A stretch of DNA of 64,000 nucleotides from Streptomyces sp. NRRL B-1140 (GCF_001280065.1 NZ_LGEA01000148.1:1-64000), one strand, 5' to 3'; positions 1 through 8,749 are shown, counted from the stretch's first letter. The notes: a model not told the origin generated them from the letters alone. Translations and numbers: made by a program.

Positions 1-19
1 GGGTGGGAAAGGGGGGTGG

Positions 20-2206
20 TCATCCGGCGGGCGCGCTCCCGTCCTGCCGGGTGCCGGCCGTGCGGTGGCCGGAAGGGGATCCGGGCGTGGGCCCGCTCGA
101 GGGGGACAGCTCCGGGGGGAGCGCCTCGAGGTGAAGCGGCCGGACGGGCATCGGCTCCCTGGGGACGGACCCGCTGGGTGCGGGGTTCATGTGGGCCGGC
201 CCCACGGCGGACGGATCCGTGTGGGCCGAGCCCACGGGGGTGGAGTCCAGAGGGGACGGGCCCCCGTGGGCGGAACCGGCGTGGGACGGACCGGTGTGGG
301 CCGGGTCCGTGTGGGAGGACTCCATGGCGTCCCACTCCGTGTGCCCGGCCTCCATGTTCTGCTGGGCTTCCGCGAGGCTGATGCCGCGCTGGAAGGCCGC
401 CATCAGACCGGGGTCGTGGCCCACGAGGCGGTCGGGGTCCTGGCGTGGTGTCGGGCCGTCGCGCAACTGGGGCGCGATGTGCTCCTGTGCGCGCCGACGG
501 GGCAGTTGGGGCTTGCCCATGGTGCCGCGCACGGTGCCGTTGAGAGGGGTGGGCAGCGCGGTGACGTTCTCGGCGAGCACACGCCGGTCGTCGGCGCTGA
601 TGCCGGGTTGGGCCTCGGCCGGGGTCGGACGCTCCCGACGGGCACCGCGCAGAGGCAGGGGCGCGGGCCGGCCGGCCGGCGCGCTCCCGTCCGGGGCCGG
701 TTCGGTCTCCGGTACGTGTCCCGTCGGGGCCCCGGGTGCCGCGGACGGCATCGACGCCCCGGGTCCGGAGGTGGGCCGCTGGTGGGGAGAGGCCCCGGAT
801 CCGGCCCCCTCGTCCGGGGGCCGCCCGGCGGACGGGGCGCCGGTGACGGCACTCGGCCCGGCTGGGCCACGCCCGGCCCGGCCTTCCCGGCCGGCCGATG
901 GCCCCGCCACGGCAGGCGGCTGCGCACCCGCCGTTCCGCCCTCCGGCTGCCCCGCTCCCGCGGGCGTCCCAGCGCCGGACTCCGCCCCCGCCTCTGCTCC
1001 CAGCAGCGCCTGCGGTACGACGAGCACCGCCTGCACTCCGCCGTAGATGTTGGTCTGGAGCCGGACGGTGATGCCGTGCCGCCGGGCGAGCTGGGAGACG
1101 ACGAAAAGGCCGATGCGGCCGTCCGCCAGGAGCCGGGCGACGTTCACCTGGTCGGGGTCGGCGAGCAGCGCGTTCATCCGCGTCTGCTCCTCCAGGGGCA
1201 TGCCGAGTCCGCGGTCCTCGACTTCGACGGCGAGCCCGGAGGTGACGAGGTTGGCGCGCAGCAGGACATGGGTGTGCGGGGCGGAGAACACCGTGGCGTT
1301 CTCGACGAGTTCGGCCAGGAGGTGGATGACGTCGGCGACGGCGTGCCCCCGCAGCTGTCCGTCGATCGGCGGCACGAGCTTGACCCGGGAGTACTGCTCG
1401 ACCTCGGCGATGGCCGACCGCAGCACCTCGGTCATGGAGACCGGGTTGCTCCACTGGCGGCGCGAGACGGCTCCGCCCAGCACGGCGAGGTTCTCGGCGT
1501 GACGGCGGATACGGGTGGCGAGGTGGTCGACGTGGAAGAGCCCCTTGAGCAGGTCGGGGTCCTCCATCTCGTTCTCCAGCTCGTCGAGGATGGAGATCTC
1601 GCGGTGCACCAGGGACTGCAGGCGCCGTGCGAGGTTGACGAACACCTCGAGCTTCTGTTCGCTCCCGGCCTGGCTGGAGAGCTGGGAGGCCTGCACGACG
1701 GCGGTGACGGCGCCGTCGTGTGCGCGGGACAGGTCGGCGGCGAGGAGGTCGAAGTCGTCGGCGTCCTCGGAAGGGCCGCCGGTCCGGCTCTGCGGTGCGG
1801 GCTGCGGCGGGCCGTCGCCGCGGCGCAACGTCTCGACCAGGGTGCGCAGATCGGCCTCGCGCCGGGCGGTGCCGCGGCGCAGCGCGCCGATGCGGTCGTG
1901 CACGGAGCGGGCGGCCCGGTCGGCCGCGACGGCGGCGACGACGATGCCGACGAGGGCCACGAAGACCGCGCCGCCGAGCACCGCCCAGAGGATGGGGCCC
2001 GGCCGGGTTCCGGTGGACCGGACGGTGAAGAGCACGGCGGCGCAGCCGCTGAGCGCGACGGCGACGGGGGGCAGGATCGCGAGCCGCAGCAGCTGAGGCC
2101 GTATGTGGGTCTCGGGCAGCGCGGGTGCGGTGCGGACGGCGGGCCGCCCGTGCCGCCCGCCCTCGCGGCGGTCTGCGTGCGCGGCGGGTGCGCGGAGGTG
2201 AGCCAT
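20..2206 (-). CDS. CvnA-like sensor histidine kinase / HATPase protein
   Basis: This 728-residue protein resembles the membrane sensor ATPases that head Streptomyces conservons (CvnA type). Two hydrophobic segments lie at about residues 37-62 and 72-95. A linker follows, then an H-box-like stretch (HREISILDELENEMED), an N-box (LLAELVENATVFSAP) and G-boxes (DRGLGM and GIGLFVVSQLARRHG). The last 300 residues are Pro/Ala/Gly/His-rich and probably disordered. The ATG at 2206 was chosen because GAGGA lies 7 nt upstream. The frame stays open up to 2536, but the extra 110 residues are low-complexity Gly/Arg/Ala. A conservon would continue with B, C and D genes, which would lie beyond position 1. The family assignment is good. 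Signal and partner are unknown. Confidence 0.8.
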   Translation of the reverse strand: MAHLRAPAAHADRREGGRHGRPAVRTAPALPETHIRPQLLRLAILPPVAVALSGCAAVLFTVRSTGTRPGPILWAVLGGAVFVALVGIVVAAVAADRAARSVHDRIGALRRGTARREADLRTLVETLRRGDGPPQPAPQSRTGGPSEDADDFDLLAADLSRAHDGAVTAVVQASQLSSQAGSEQKLEVFVNLARRLQSLVHREISILDELENEMEDPDLLKGLFHVDHLATRIRRHAENLAVLGGAVSRRQWSNPVSMTEVLRSAIAEVEQYSRVKLVPPIDGQLRGHAVADVIHLLAELVENATVFSAPHTHVLLRANLVTSGLAVEVEDRGLGMPLEEQTRMNALLADPDQVNVARLLADGRIGLFVVSQLARRHGITVRLQTNIYGGVQAVLVVPQALLGAEAGAESGAGTPAGAGQPEGGTAGAQPPAVAGPSAGREGRAGRGPAGPSAVTGAPSAGRPPDEGAGSGASPHQRPTSGPGASMPSAAPGAPTGHVPETEPAPDGSAPAGRPAPLPLRGARRERPTPAEAQPGISADDRRVLAENVTALPTPLNGTVRGTMGKPQLPRRRAQEHIAPQLRDGPTPRQDPDRLVGHDPGLMAAFQRGISLAEAQQNMEAGHTEWDAMESSHTDPAHTGPSHAGSAHGGPSPLDSTPVGSAHTDPSAVGPAHMNPAPSGSVPREPMPVRPLHLEALPPELSPSSGPTPGSPSGHRTAGTRQDGSAPAG

Positions 2207-2750
2207 CGGTGTCCTCGTACTGGTACGTCGGGCCTGGGTGCCGGGAGAGCTCGCGGGCGTGCGAGCGGGTTCGCGCGGCCGCTTGCGCGCGCCCCGGGAC
2301 GCGCGCCCGGACTCCCCTCGCTTCCGCCCGCCCCCGGCGCCACCGGGGCCCGCGTGCCGGCCCGGGCCGCGGGCCCCGGTCGCCCGAGCGCCGGTTCCGG
2401 CACCCCCCGCGCCCCCGGTCGCGGCGTCGCCGGTCCAGGCATCGGTGTCTCCGGCCGCGCCCGGGCCGGCGTCGGTGGCGCGCGGGCAGCGGGGATCCCC
2501 GTCGTGCCGACTCCCTCGTCCGCCCTGCGCCCGCACGTGCCGGCCCCCCGCTTCCCGATCCGCCCTGTTTCCCGACGGCCACTGACAGTAGTCGTCAGCG
2601 CATCATGTGCGGTGGGCAGTTGACAAACTCATACGGTGAGCGTCCCGCTCTGGTATGAGGTCTCGTACGACAGACCGATAACACCCGTCCGCGTCCGAGC
2701 CTGAACAACAAGAGATCGATCCGACCTGGTCAGAAGCGGTCACGCAGAGA
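2207..2750. other. 544-bp gene-free stretch upstream of the sensor kinase
   Basis: This is the upstream region of the sensor kinase gene. The part from 2207 to 2536 could encode an N-terminal extension of that protein, but its composition is low-complexity and a ribosome site favours the start at 2206. The remaining part is less GC-rich and presumably holds the kinase promoter. A perfect TTGACA occurs on the plus strand at 2620-2625, without a -10 box at usable spacing. I see no other gene. Confidence 0.5.
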
Positions 2751-2791
2751 CGGCGAGGGCCGGGGAGCTTCTCGCTCCCCGGCCCTCGCCG
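2751..2791 (-). terminator. Strong hairpin terminator after the metallo-hydrolase gene
   Basis: An 18-bp perfect stem (2751-2768 with 2774-2791) closes a 5-nt loop. It begins 22 bp downstream of the stop of the minus-strand metallo-hydrolase gene. There is no clear U-tract, as is common for Streptomyces terminators. Confidence 0.8.
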
Positions 2792-2812
2792 CCGGTCTGC
2801 CGTACGCCCGGG

Positions 2813-4078
2813 TCAGCCCGCCGCGAGCGTCTCGGGGTCCTCCGTGCCCTTGCCTGCACCACGAGAACCGTCACTCACCGTGTCGGCCTGGGCCATGGCT
2901 GCCCTGTCCGACGCGGTCTTGATCGTGGCGTCGGCGAGGGCTTCCGCGGCCGGGAAGCCACCCGCCGGGGCGAGCGCCACCCCACGCCACCACGGCTCGG
3001 ACGGGACGTTCTCGGCGGCGGGCTCGAACGGCTCACCGGGGCGCGGCAGGGCGACCCCGGCGCCCACCGCGCGGGCGGCCGCGAGCGTCCCCTCGCCGGG
3101 CTCCGCCCACGGGTGCGTCGCCAGGTTGAAGGTGGCCCAGTGGATCGGCAGCATCGGGCCGTGCTCCGGGCCGCCCTGGAGGTCGAGGTGGGCGCGCATG
3201 CCCTCCTCGGGGGTCATGTGGATGTCGGGCCAGAAGTCGGAGTACGCACCGATCTGGATCATTGTCGCGTCGAACGGCCCGTGCGCGGCGCCGATCTCCT
3301 TGAAGCCGTCGAAGTAGCCGGTGTCGCCGCTGTGGTAGATCCGGTGCTCCTCGCCGGCGACGACCCAGGAGGCCCACAGGGTGTGCTGGGTGTTGCGCAG
3401 CCCCCGGCCGCAGAAGTGCCGGGCCGGGGTGGCGGTCAGGGTGAGGCCGCCGATCCCGGTGGACTCGTGCCAGTCCAGCTCGCGCAGCCTGCCGGTGGAC
3501 ACACCCCAGTGCTCCAGGTGCGCGCCGACGCCGAGGGGCACGGCGAACAGCGTGTCCGTGCCCGCGAGTGCCTTGATGGTGGGCATGTCCAGGTGGTCGT
3601 AGTGGTCGTGCGAGATGACCACGACGTCGACCGGCCCGAGGGCGGCGAGCGGCAGGGGCACGGGGTGCAGCCGCTTGGGGCCCGCGAAGGAGAAGGGCGA
3701 GCAGCGCTCGCCCCACACCGGGTCGAACAGGACGCGCCGGCCCTCCACCTCCGCGAGCACGCTGGAGTGTCCCATCCAGGTCAGCCGGAGCCCGGTGGCC
3801 GGGGGCCGGGCCATGTCGGCGAGAGTGGTGGGATGCACCGGGACGGTGCCCTTCGGGGCCCGGCGGGGCCGGGTGTCCTTGTCGAAGAAGACCTTCGCGA
3901 AGTCCAGGGTCGAGCCCGAAGGCCGGGTCCGCGTGGGGCCGCCGGGGTTCTGGAAGACCCCGTCCTTGAAGTGGGGCGATCTGCGGATGCGCGCCATGCG
4001 CTCACCGCTCGGGTCGGCGCCGAACGCTCCGGGCTGCAGCGCGCGGAGCCCGGAGTTCAGGGTGCGGAAACCGGCCAC
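2813..4078 (-). CDS. MBL-fold metallo-hydrolase (NAPE-PLD/UlaG-like)
   Basis: This 421-residue protein belongs to the metallo-beta-lactamase superfamily, in the branch that includes N-acyl-phosphatidylethanolamine phospholipase D and UlaG-like lactonases. The metal-binding motif HDHYDHLD is present. Further ligands are consistent with HSGDTGYF and with LPIHWATF near the C-terminus. The segment WMGHSSVLAEVEGRRVLFDP is typical of the NAPE-PLD-like group. There is no signal peptide, so it is probably cytoplasmic. The start is GTG with GGAGG 5 nt upstream. The gene is monocistronic, ends in an 18-bp hairpin and is divergent from the dehydrogenase gene. The substrate cannot be read from the sequence. 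Confidence 0.88.
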   Translation of the reverse strand: MAGFRTLNSGLRALQPGAFGADPSGERMARIRRSPHFKDGVFQNPGGPTRTRPSGSTLDFAKVFFDKDTRPRRAPKGTVPVHPTTLADMARPPATGLRLTWMGHSSVLAEVEGRRVLFDPVWGERCSPFSFAGPKRLHPVPLPLAALGPVDVVVISHDHYDHLDMPTIKALAGTDTLFAVPLGVGAHLEHWGVSTGRLRELDWHESTGIGGLTLTATPARHFCGRGLRNTQHTLWASWVVAGEEHRIYHSGDTGYFDGFKEIGAAHGPFDATMIQIGAYSDFWPDIHMTPEEGMRAHLDLQGGPEHGPMLPIHWATFNLATHPWAEPGEGTLAAARAVGAGVALPRPGEPFEPAAENVPSEPWWRGVALAPAGGFPAAEALADATIKTASDRAAMAQADTVSDGSRGAGKGTEDPETLAAG

Positions 4079-4193
4079 GGTACCTCCAGGTGGAGTCGGT
4101 CAGGCTTTCCATTATGGTCGGCCCCTCCGACAACACCGGATCACAGGGGTCCCACCGGAACCGAACCGGGGCGATACTGACCGCTGATTCAGT

Positions 4194-4203
4194 GACGTAC
4201 GTC
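4194..4203. promoter_or_regulatory. Palindrome upstream of the dehydrogenase-TetR operon (possible operator)
   Basis: GACGTACGTC is a perfect 10-bp palindrome 13 bp before the dehydrogenase start. The downstream coupled gene encodes a TetR regulator, which makes an autoregulatory operator plausible. This is inference from position and symmetry only. Confidence 0.35.
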
Positions 4204-4216
4204 GCGAAGGAGCCCG

Positions 4217-5497
4217 ATGGCCACCCCTCTGTTGTCCCTGACCTGGACCGATCACCTCACGGGACGGCAGGGCTTCCTGGTCGTCGACCGGCTGGTTCGC
4301 GGGGTGGCCAGCGGCGGTCTGCGGATGCGCTCCGGCTGCACGCTGGAGGAGGTCACAGGTCTCGCCCGCGGCATGACCGTCAAGGAGGCCCTGCACTACG
4401 ACCCGGCGAGCCGCTACGTCCCGCTCGGCGGCGCCAAGGGCGGCATCGACTGCGACCCCCGCGATCCGGGCGCGTATCCGCTGCTGGTGCGGTACCTGCG
4501 CGCGATGCGGCCCTACATAGAGAGCTGCTGGACGACCGGCGAGGACCTGGGGCTCACCCAGGACGTGGTCGACCGTGCGGCGGCCGAGGCGGGGCTGGTC
4601 TCCTCGATCCAGGCCGTGTACCCCCTGCTCGACGACGAGGACGCGGCCCGGCGGCGGCTGCGGGACGCGTTCGCGGTGGAGGTCGACGGCATCGGTCTGG
4701 ACGAGCTGGCCGGCGGCTGCGGTGTCGCCGAGGCGACCCTGGCCGCCCTGGACCGGGCCGGCGTGCCGTCCGCCGGGACCAGGGTCGCCCTCCAGGGATT
4801 CGGCACCATGGGCGGGGCCACCGCGCGCTTCCTCGCACGCGGGGGGCTCACGGTCGTGGCCGTCGCCGACCTCGAGGGCACGATCGCCAACCCGGCGGGC
4901 CTGGACGTCGAGGCGCTGCTCGCGGCCCGGGACGCCCACGGCACGGTGGACCGTTCCGCGCTGCGTCCCGGCGACCGCGAACTGCCGGGCGACGCCTGGC
5001 TGGCGGCCGACGCGGAGGTACTGGTGCCGGCCGCCGTGTCGTACGCGATCGGCCCCGGGAACCAGGAGCGGATCACCGCCCGCTGGGTGGTGGAGGCGGC
5101 CAACATGCCCGTGTGTCCGGAGGCGGAGCTGCTGCTGACCGCGCGCGGGGTGACCGTGCTGCCGGACGTCGTGGTGAACTCGGGCACGAACGCCTGGTGG
5201 TGGTGGACGCTGTTCGGGGACATCGGCGCCGATCCCGAGGAGGCGTTCGCGTACCTCCGCCGCTCGATGCGGGCCCTGGTCGAGCGGATGCTGGCCCGGG
5301 CCCAGGCCGACGGGACCACTCCGCGGTCCGCCGCACACGCGATCGCGGCGGACCGACTGCCGCTGATCGCCGAGCGGTTCGGCTGGTTCCGGCAGGCTCC
5401 CGCCGGCTCCCCGACGGCCGTCGTCGCGAGCCCCGCCGAGCAGGCCGAAAACGCCCCGTCGAGGGGCCGCCCCGCCGTGGGTAGGGTGACGGTGTGA
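4217..5497 (+). CDS. Glu/Leu/Phe/Val dehydrogenase family protein
   Basis: This 426-residue protein is an NAD(P)-dependent oxidative deaminase of amino acids by family. The substrate-binding lysine motif GGAKGG is at about residues 71-76, preceded by KEALHYDPASRYVPL. A Rossmann motif (GFGTMGG) follows near residue 195. VVNSGTNAWWWW in the C-terminal third is a family feature. AAGGAG lies 4 nt before the ATG. The stop overlaps the GTG start of the following TetR gene by 4 nt (GTGA), so the two are translationally coupled. Whether it prefers glutamate, leucine, valine or another amino acid cannot be decided here. Confidence 0.87.
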   Translation: MATPLLSLTWTDHLTGRQGFLVVDRLVRGVASGGLRMRSGCTLEEVTGLARGMTVKEALHYDPASRYVPLGGAKGGIDCDPRDPGAYPLLVRYLRAMRPYIESCWTTGEDLGLTQDVVDRAAAEAGLVSSIQAVYPLLDDEDAARRRLRDAFAVEVDGIGLDELAGGCGVAEATLAALDRAGVPSAGTRVALQGFGTMGGATARFLARGGLTVVAVADLEGTIANPAGLDVEALLAARDAHGTVDRSALRPGDRELPGDAWLAADAEVLVPAAVSYAIGPGNQERITARWVVEAANMPVCPEAELLLTARGVTVLPDVVVNSGTNAWWWWTLFGDIGADPEEAFAYLRRSMRALVERMLARAQADGTTPRSAAHAIAADRLPLIAERFGWFRQAPAGSPTAVVASPAEQAENAPSRGRPAVGRVTV

Positions 5498-6105
5498 CGA
5501 GAGTCCGGTTGAGTGTGGCTCAGCGGCGCGGGGATCTGTTGCGGGCCGCCATCGAGCAGATCGAGGCGAGGGGTGTGGCGGCGGTCAGGATCGCCGACGT
5601 GGCCTCGGCGCTCGGTGTGAGCAACGCGCTGGTCCTCTACCACTTCTCCTCGAAGGAGCAGCTGGTCGCCGCCGCGTTCCGGCACGCGGCGGAGGGCGAC
5701 CTGGCGCATCTGCGCAAGCTGCTCGGCCGCCGGTCGCCCGCGCTGCGCCGGCTGCGGTCGGCCGTACGGTGGTACGCCCCGACCGGGCAGGCCAAGGGCT
5801 GGCGGCTGTGGATCGAGGGCTGGGCGGCGGCGCTGCGCGACCCGGCGTTGCGGGAGGTCGCCCAGGACCTCGACCGGCAGTGGAAGGCGGCCCTCGCCGA
5901 GGTCATCGCGGAGGGCGTGGCCGCGGGCGAGTTCCGCTGCCCCGACCCGGCCGGCACGGCCCTGCGTCTGACCGCCCTCCTCGACGGTCTCGCCGTCCAG
6001 CTGACGTCCTACGCCGGCGCGGTGCCGCGTGCGCGGGCCCAGGAATGGGTCGAGGAGGCCCTGACCCGCGAACTGGACCTCACGGCAGAGCGGCTGACGC
6101 CTTAG
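5494..6105 (+). CDS. TetR family transcriptional regulator
   Basis: This 203-residue protein has an N-terminal TetR helix-turn-helix (about residues 8-55, with VRIADVASALGVSNALVLYH and FSSKEQL). An all-helical ligand-binding domain with conserved Trp residues (GWRLWIEGWAAAL) follows. It starts with a GTG inside the stop region of the amino-acid dehydrogenase gene, so it is probably made from the same transcript and controls it. The ligand is unknown. A 10-bp palindrome upstream of the dehydrogenase gene is a candidate binding site. Confidence 0.9.
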   Translation: MTRVRLSVAQRRGDLLRAAIEQIEARGVAAVRIADVASALGVSNALVLYHFSSKEQLVAAAFRHAAEGDLAHLRKLLGRRSPALRRLRSAVRWYAPTGQAKGWRLWIEGWAAALRDPALREVAQDLDRQWKAALAEVIAEGVAAGEFRCPDPAGTALRLTALLDGLAVQLTSYAGAVPRARAQEWVEEALTRELDLTAERLTP

Positions 6106-6277
6106 CCGGTGTCCTTCGGATCACGATGGGGCCACGGGGCGCACCGGCCCGTTCCGGCACCGTCCCTCCGAGCCGCGCCGGGCCGATCCAAAGGGCCCGC
6201 GCTGAGCCTCGACTCCTGTGCGTGCGGCCCGCGTCGGTGCACCCGGCCGGCGCGGCCCGCACGTGCAGAAGTCTCGC

Positions 6278-7096
6278 TCACGCCACCGAGGCGATCCGCA
6301 TCCTGATGTCGTCCGGCGACAGCGCCCCCTTGGCCGTCACATGGTCGCCCGAGGACTCCCCGCGCAGCCGGCGCCCGATCCACGGCACGAGGAACTCGCG
6401 TGCCCAGGCGACGTTGTCACGCCGCACGTCGAGAGCGCCGCGCGGGGGCAGCGGCGGCCACACCTGCTCGGGGTCGGCCGGCACCTCGAGGCCGAGCACC
6501 TGGCCCGCGCGCAGCGCCACGCGTGTGTGCCCTTCGGGCGACAGGTGCAGCCGGTCGGCGTCCCAGGCCCGGCGGTCCTGCACACTGCGCAGGGACCACA
6601 GGTCGAGCACCGGGCAGCCGTACCGGTCGGCGATGGCCCGGACGTGTCCGTTGTACGTGGCGATCTTGCCGCGCAGATGCTTGAGCACGGGCACGCCACG
6701 GGTGTCGAACCCGGTCGTCACCATCACCGTGCCGGACACCGCGGTGAGTTGGGCCAGCGCCCGCTCGAAGCGCTCGGCCACCTCGTCCGGGTCGGTGCCG
6801 GGGCGGATGATGTCGTTGCCCCCGGCGCAGAACGAGACGAGGTCCGGGGCCATGCCGACGGCCCGCGGAACCTGGTCCGCCACGATCTGGTCGAGGAGCT
6901 TTCCGCGTACGGCGAGGTTGGTGTATCGGAAGTCGCCCTCGGGCCTGCGGTCGGCGAGCAGGACGGCGAACCGGTCGGCCCACCCGACGAACGACCCGTC
7001 GGGGCCGGGGTCGCCGACGCCCTCGGTGAAGCTGTCCCCCACCGCCACGTACGACCCGATCACTGCTTTGCTGTCACTCTTCGAATCGTCTGCCAC
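6278..7096 (-). CDS. SGNH/GDSL-type hydrolase
   Basis: This 272-residue esterase-fold protein has the block I motif VAVGDSFTEG near residue 20 (Ser nucleophile), a block III-like CAGGNDI and the C-terminal DRLHLSPEGH that supplies Asp and His. The catalytic set is therefore complete. No signal peptide is seen, which suggests an intracellular lipase, esterase or deacetylase. The start is GTG at 7096 with only a weak ribosome site. It is convergent with the TetR gene. The 172 bp between them (6106-6277) hold nothing I can name. Confidence 0.87.
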   Translation of the reverse strand: MADDSKSDSKAVIGSYVAVGDSFTEGVGDPGPDGSFVGWADRFAVLLADRRPEGDFRYTNLAVRGKLLDQIVADQVPRAVGMAPDLVSFCAGGNDIIRPGTDPDEVAERFERALAQLTAVSGTVMVTTGFDTRGVPVLKHLRGKIATYNGHVRAIADRYGCPVLDLWSLRSVQDRRAWDADRLHLSPEGHTRVALRAGQVLGLEVPADPEQVWPPLPPRGALDVRRDNVAWAREFLVPWIGRRLRGESSGDHVTAKGALSPDDIRMRIASVA

Positions 7097-7301
7097 AGCA
7101 GCCCATGATTCACCTTCGAATGTGACTTACGCGACCGTAGGAAAGGGTTGACGGGCGGTGAGATAAGCCACTCCTAAAGTGTTCGCCAACTCCGGAATAC
7201 CCCGCTTGTCAGGGATGTTTCGGGGGGAGCCGCCGAACCCGGAATGCACTGATCCGGAAATGGCTCCGGAGAGAAGTTGCCGAGGCCCGAGACCGCACAC
7301 A

Positions 7302-7340
7302 CCGAAGGCCGGACCCGGGGGGTCGGGGTCCGGCCTTCGG
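7302..7340 (-). terminator. Hairpin terminator after the M23 peptidase gene
   Basis: A 15-bp perfect stem (7302-7316 with 7326-7340) encloses a 9-nt loop, 31 bp past the stop of the minus-strand LysM/M23 gene. Confidence 0.75.
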
Positions 7341-7371
7341 TCGCGTGTCAGGCGGGTGGTCGTGCGGTGGG

Positions 7372-8274
7372 TCAGCCGACGGAGACGCCGTGCGAGCGCA
7401 GGAAGGCGACCGGGTCCACGTCCGAGCCGTAGTCCGGCGTGGTGCGGATCTCGAAGTGCAGGTGCGGTCCGGTCACGTTGCCGGTCGCGCCCGACAGGCC
7501 GACCTGCTGTCCGGCGGTCACGGTCTGGCCGGCCGAGACGGAGAGCTGGGACAGGTGGGCGTACTGGGCGTAGTAGCCGTCGGCGAGCTTGATGACGACC
7601 TGGTTGCCGTACGCGCCGCCCCAGCCGGCGGACACGACCGTGCCCGCGCCGACGGCCTTGAGGGAGGTGCCGGTCGGGACGACGAAGTCGACACCGGTGT
7701 GGTAGCCGCTGGACCACATGCTGCCGGACATGTGGTACGGGGTGCCGATGGTGGCGCCGGCGACCGGGAGGGTGAAGCCGCTGGAGTTGTTCTCGGCGGC
7801 CGCCGGCTTGGCGGCGGTCTCCGCCTTCGGGGCCGCATCGGCGGCGGACGGCTTCGGGGCCGATGCCTTCGGCGCGGAGGGGGCCGAGGCCTTGGGAGCG
7901 CTCGCCGCCTTCTTGCCGATCGACAGCTTCAGGCCCGGGTGGATCAGCGACGGGTCGGAGCCGACGGCGTCGCGGTTGTCCGCGTAGAGCTTCTTCCAGC
8001 CACCGCTGACATGCTGCTCCTCGGCGATCTTCGCGAGGTAGTCGCCGGCCTTCACGGTGTACGTGCGGGAACTGTTGGCCTTTTCCGCGGCCTTTTCCCC
8101 GGCGGCGGGAGCGGACTGGACGGCCTTTTCCGGGGCCGACTGCGGGGTGGCGGCGTGAGCGCCGGCGGCCCCCATGAGCGGCAGGGCCAGGGCGGCGCCG
8201 CCGGTTCCGGCGACGGCGATGGAGCGGGTGAAACGCTGGGTCTTGGGGCGGCGGTGCTTACCCTTCGCGGGCAT
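7372..8274 (-). CDS. Secreted LysM / M23 peptidoglycan endopeptidase
   Basis: This 300-residue exported protein has a basic N-terminus and hydrophobic core ending near GAAGAHAA (signal peptide, about residues 1-35). A LysM domain follows (TYTVKAGDYLAKIAEEQHVSGG to LKLSIG), then an Ala/Pro/Lys linker. The C-terminal M23 domain has HTGVDF and HLHFEI as zinc and catalytic motifs. It would bind and cut peptidoglycan in the wall. The ATG at 8274 has GAGAGGAA upstream. An in-frame extension would run into the riboswitch and is not credible. The leader carries a c-di-AMP riboswitch, so expression should fall when c-di-AMP is high, as known for other actinobacterial wall hydrolases. Confidence 0.93.
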   Translation of the reverse strand: MPAKGKHRRPKTQRFTRSIAVAGTGGAALALPLMGAAGAHAATPQSAPEKAVQSAPAAGEKAAEKANSSRTYTVKAGDYLAKIAEEQHVSGGWKKLYADNRDAVGSDPSLIHPGLKLSIGKKAASAPKASAPSAPKASAPKPSAADAAPKAETAAKPAAAENNSSGFTLPVAGATIGTPYHMSGSMWSSGYHTGVDFVVPTGTSLKAVGAGTVVSAGWGGAYGNQVVIKLADGYYAQYAHLSQLSVSAGQTVTAGQQVGLSGATGNVTGPHLHFEIRTTPDYGSDVDPVAFLRSHGVSVG

Positions 8275-8290
8275 GGCGAATTCCTCTCCG

Positions 8291-8465
8291 TCGCCTGCGA
8301 GGTGAGCTGTCGGGTGCGGGCTGGAGATGCCCGGCCGCGCCGGTGCGCGGCTGAACCCCAAGCCGTTCCGGGAACCGGAACAGGCGTCTTACCTGTGGGT
8401 CCCCCGCTCCTGCCGTGCTTCGGGTCAGTGTGTGCGGGCTCCGGGCGGCGGCAGGATTAGGCGTC
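8291..8465 (-). promoter_or_regulatory. c-di-AMP riboswitch (ydaO-yuaA class)
   Basis: Read on the minus strand, the leader contains the class signatures GAGCGGGGGACCCA (about 8396-8409) and GACAGCTCACCTCGCAGGCG (8292-8311), with CTTGGGGTTCAGCCG between them. The 5' CGCCTAATCCTGCCGCCG can close the P1 helix through CGCCU pairing with AGGCG at the 3' end. The 3' edge lies 17 nt before the ATG of the M23 peptidase gene. The motif match is strong by eye. It was not checked with a covariance model. Confidence 0.88.
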
Positions 8466-8482
8466 CGTCCGGATTGGTGTGG

Positions 8483-8512
8483 AACGTAAGCGACCACGAC
8501 GCAATAGGACAA
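8483..8512 (-). promoter_or_regulatory. Candidate promoter for the riboswitch-M23 transcript
   Basis: TTGTCC (8512-8507) and TACGTT (8488-8483) on the minus strand are 18 bp apart, about 18 bp before the start of the riboswitch. It is a moderate match to the principal sigma-factor consensus. Confidence 0.4.
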
Positions 8513-8673
8513 GCTTGCGGTTGCCCGTGACGGTGTTTTTCTTGACGCGTCGCCACATGTTCCGTCACCGAGCGTGGATTACCGATCTCCCGCTTCGTGC
8601 AATGGCCCTGAATTTTGCGGGAATTACGTGAACATGGCGACAGCGGATCGTCACGAATATGACGATGGTCACG

Positions 8674-8708
8674 CGCCCCGACCTCATCTCCTTTACGATC
8701 GGGGCACG
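8674..8708 (-). terminator. Possible terminator after the alpha-galactosidase gene
   Basis: An inverted repeat (GCCCCGA and TCGGGGC, 7 bp) with a 17-nt loop lies about 40 bp beyond the minus-strand alpha-galactosidase stop. It is weak compared with the other hairpins in this window. The remainder of 8513-8749 shows no gene. Confidence 0.35.
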
Positions 8709-8749
8709 TTATCCCTAATCGACTAAAGCTCCCCATTCGGACAGAATGA

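Noticed and set aside
20..2536. Sensor kinase read as 838 residues from 2536
   Set aside because: The first 110 residues are low-complexity Gly/Arg/Ala. The ATG at 2206 has GAGGA at correct spacing, so the shorter form was chosen.
2620..2625. Perfect TTGACA as a plus-strand promoter
   Set aside because: There is no -10 box at 16-18 bp, and no plus-strand gene lies downstream.
6106..6277. A terminator between the TetR and SGNH genes
   Set aside because: Only short imperfect complementarity (7 bp around CGTGCGG/CCGCACG) was found, too weak to call.
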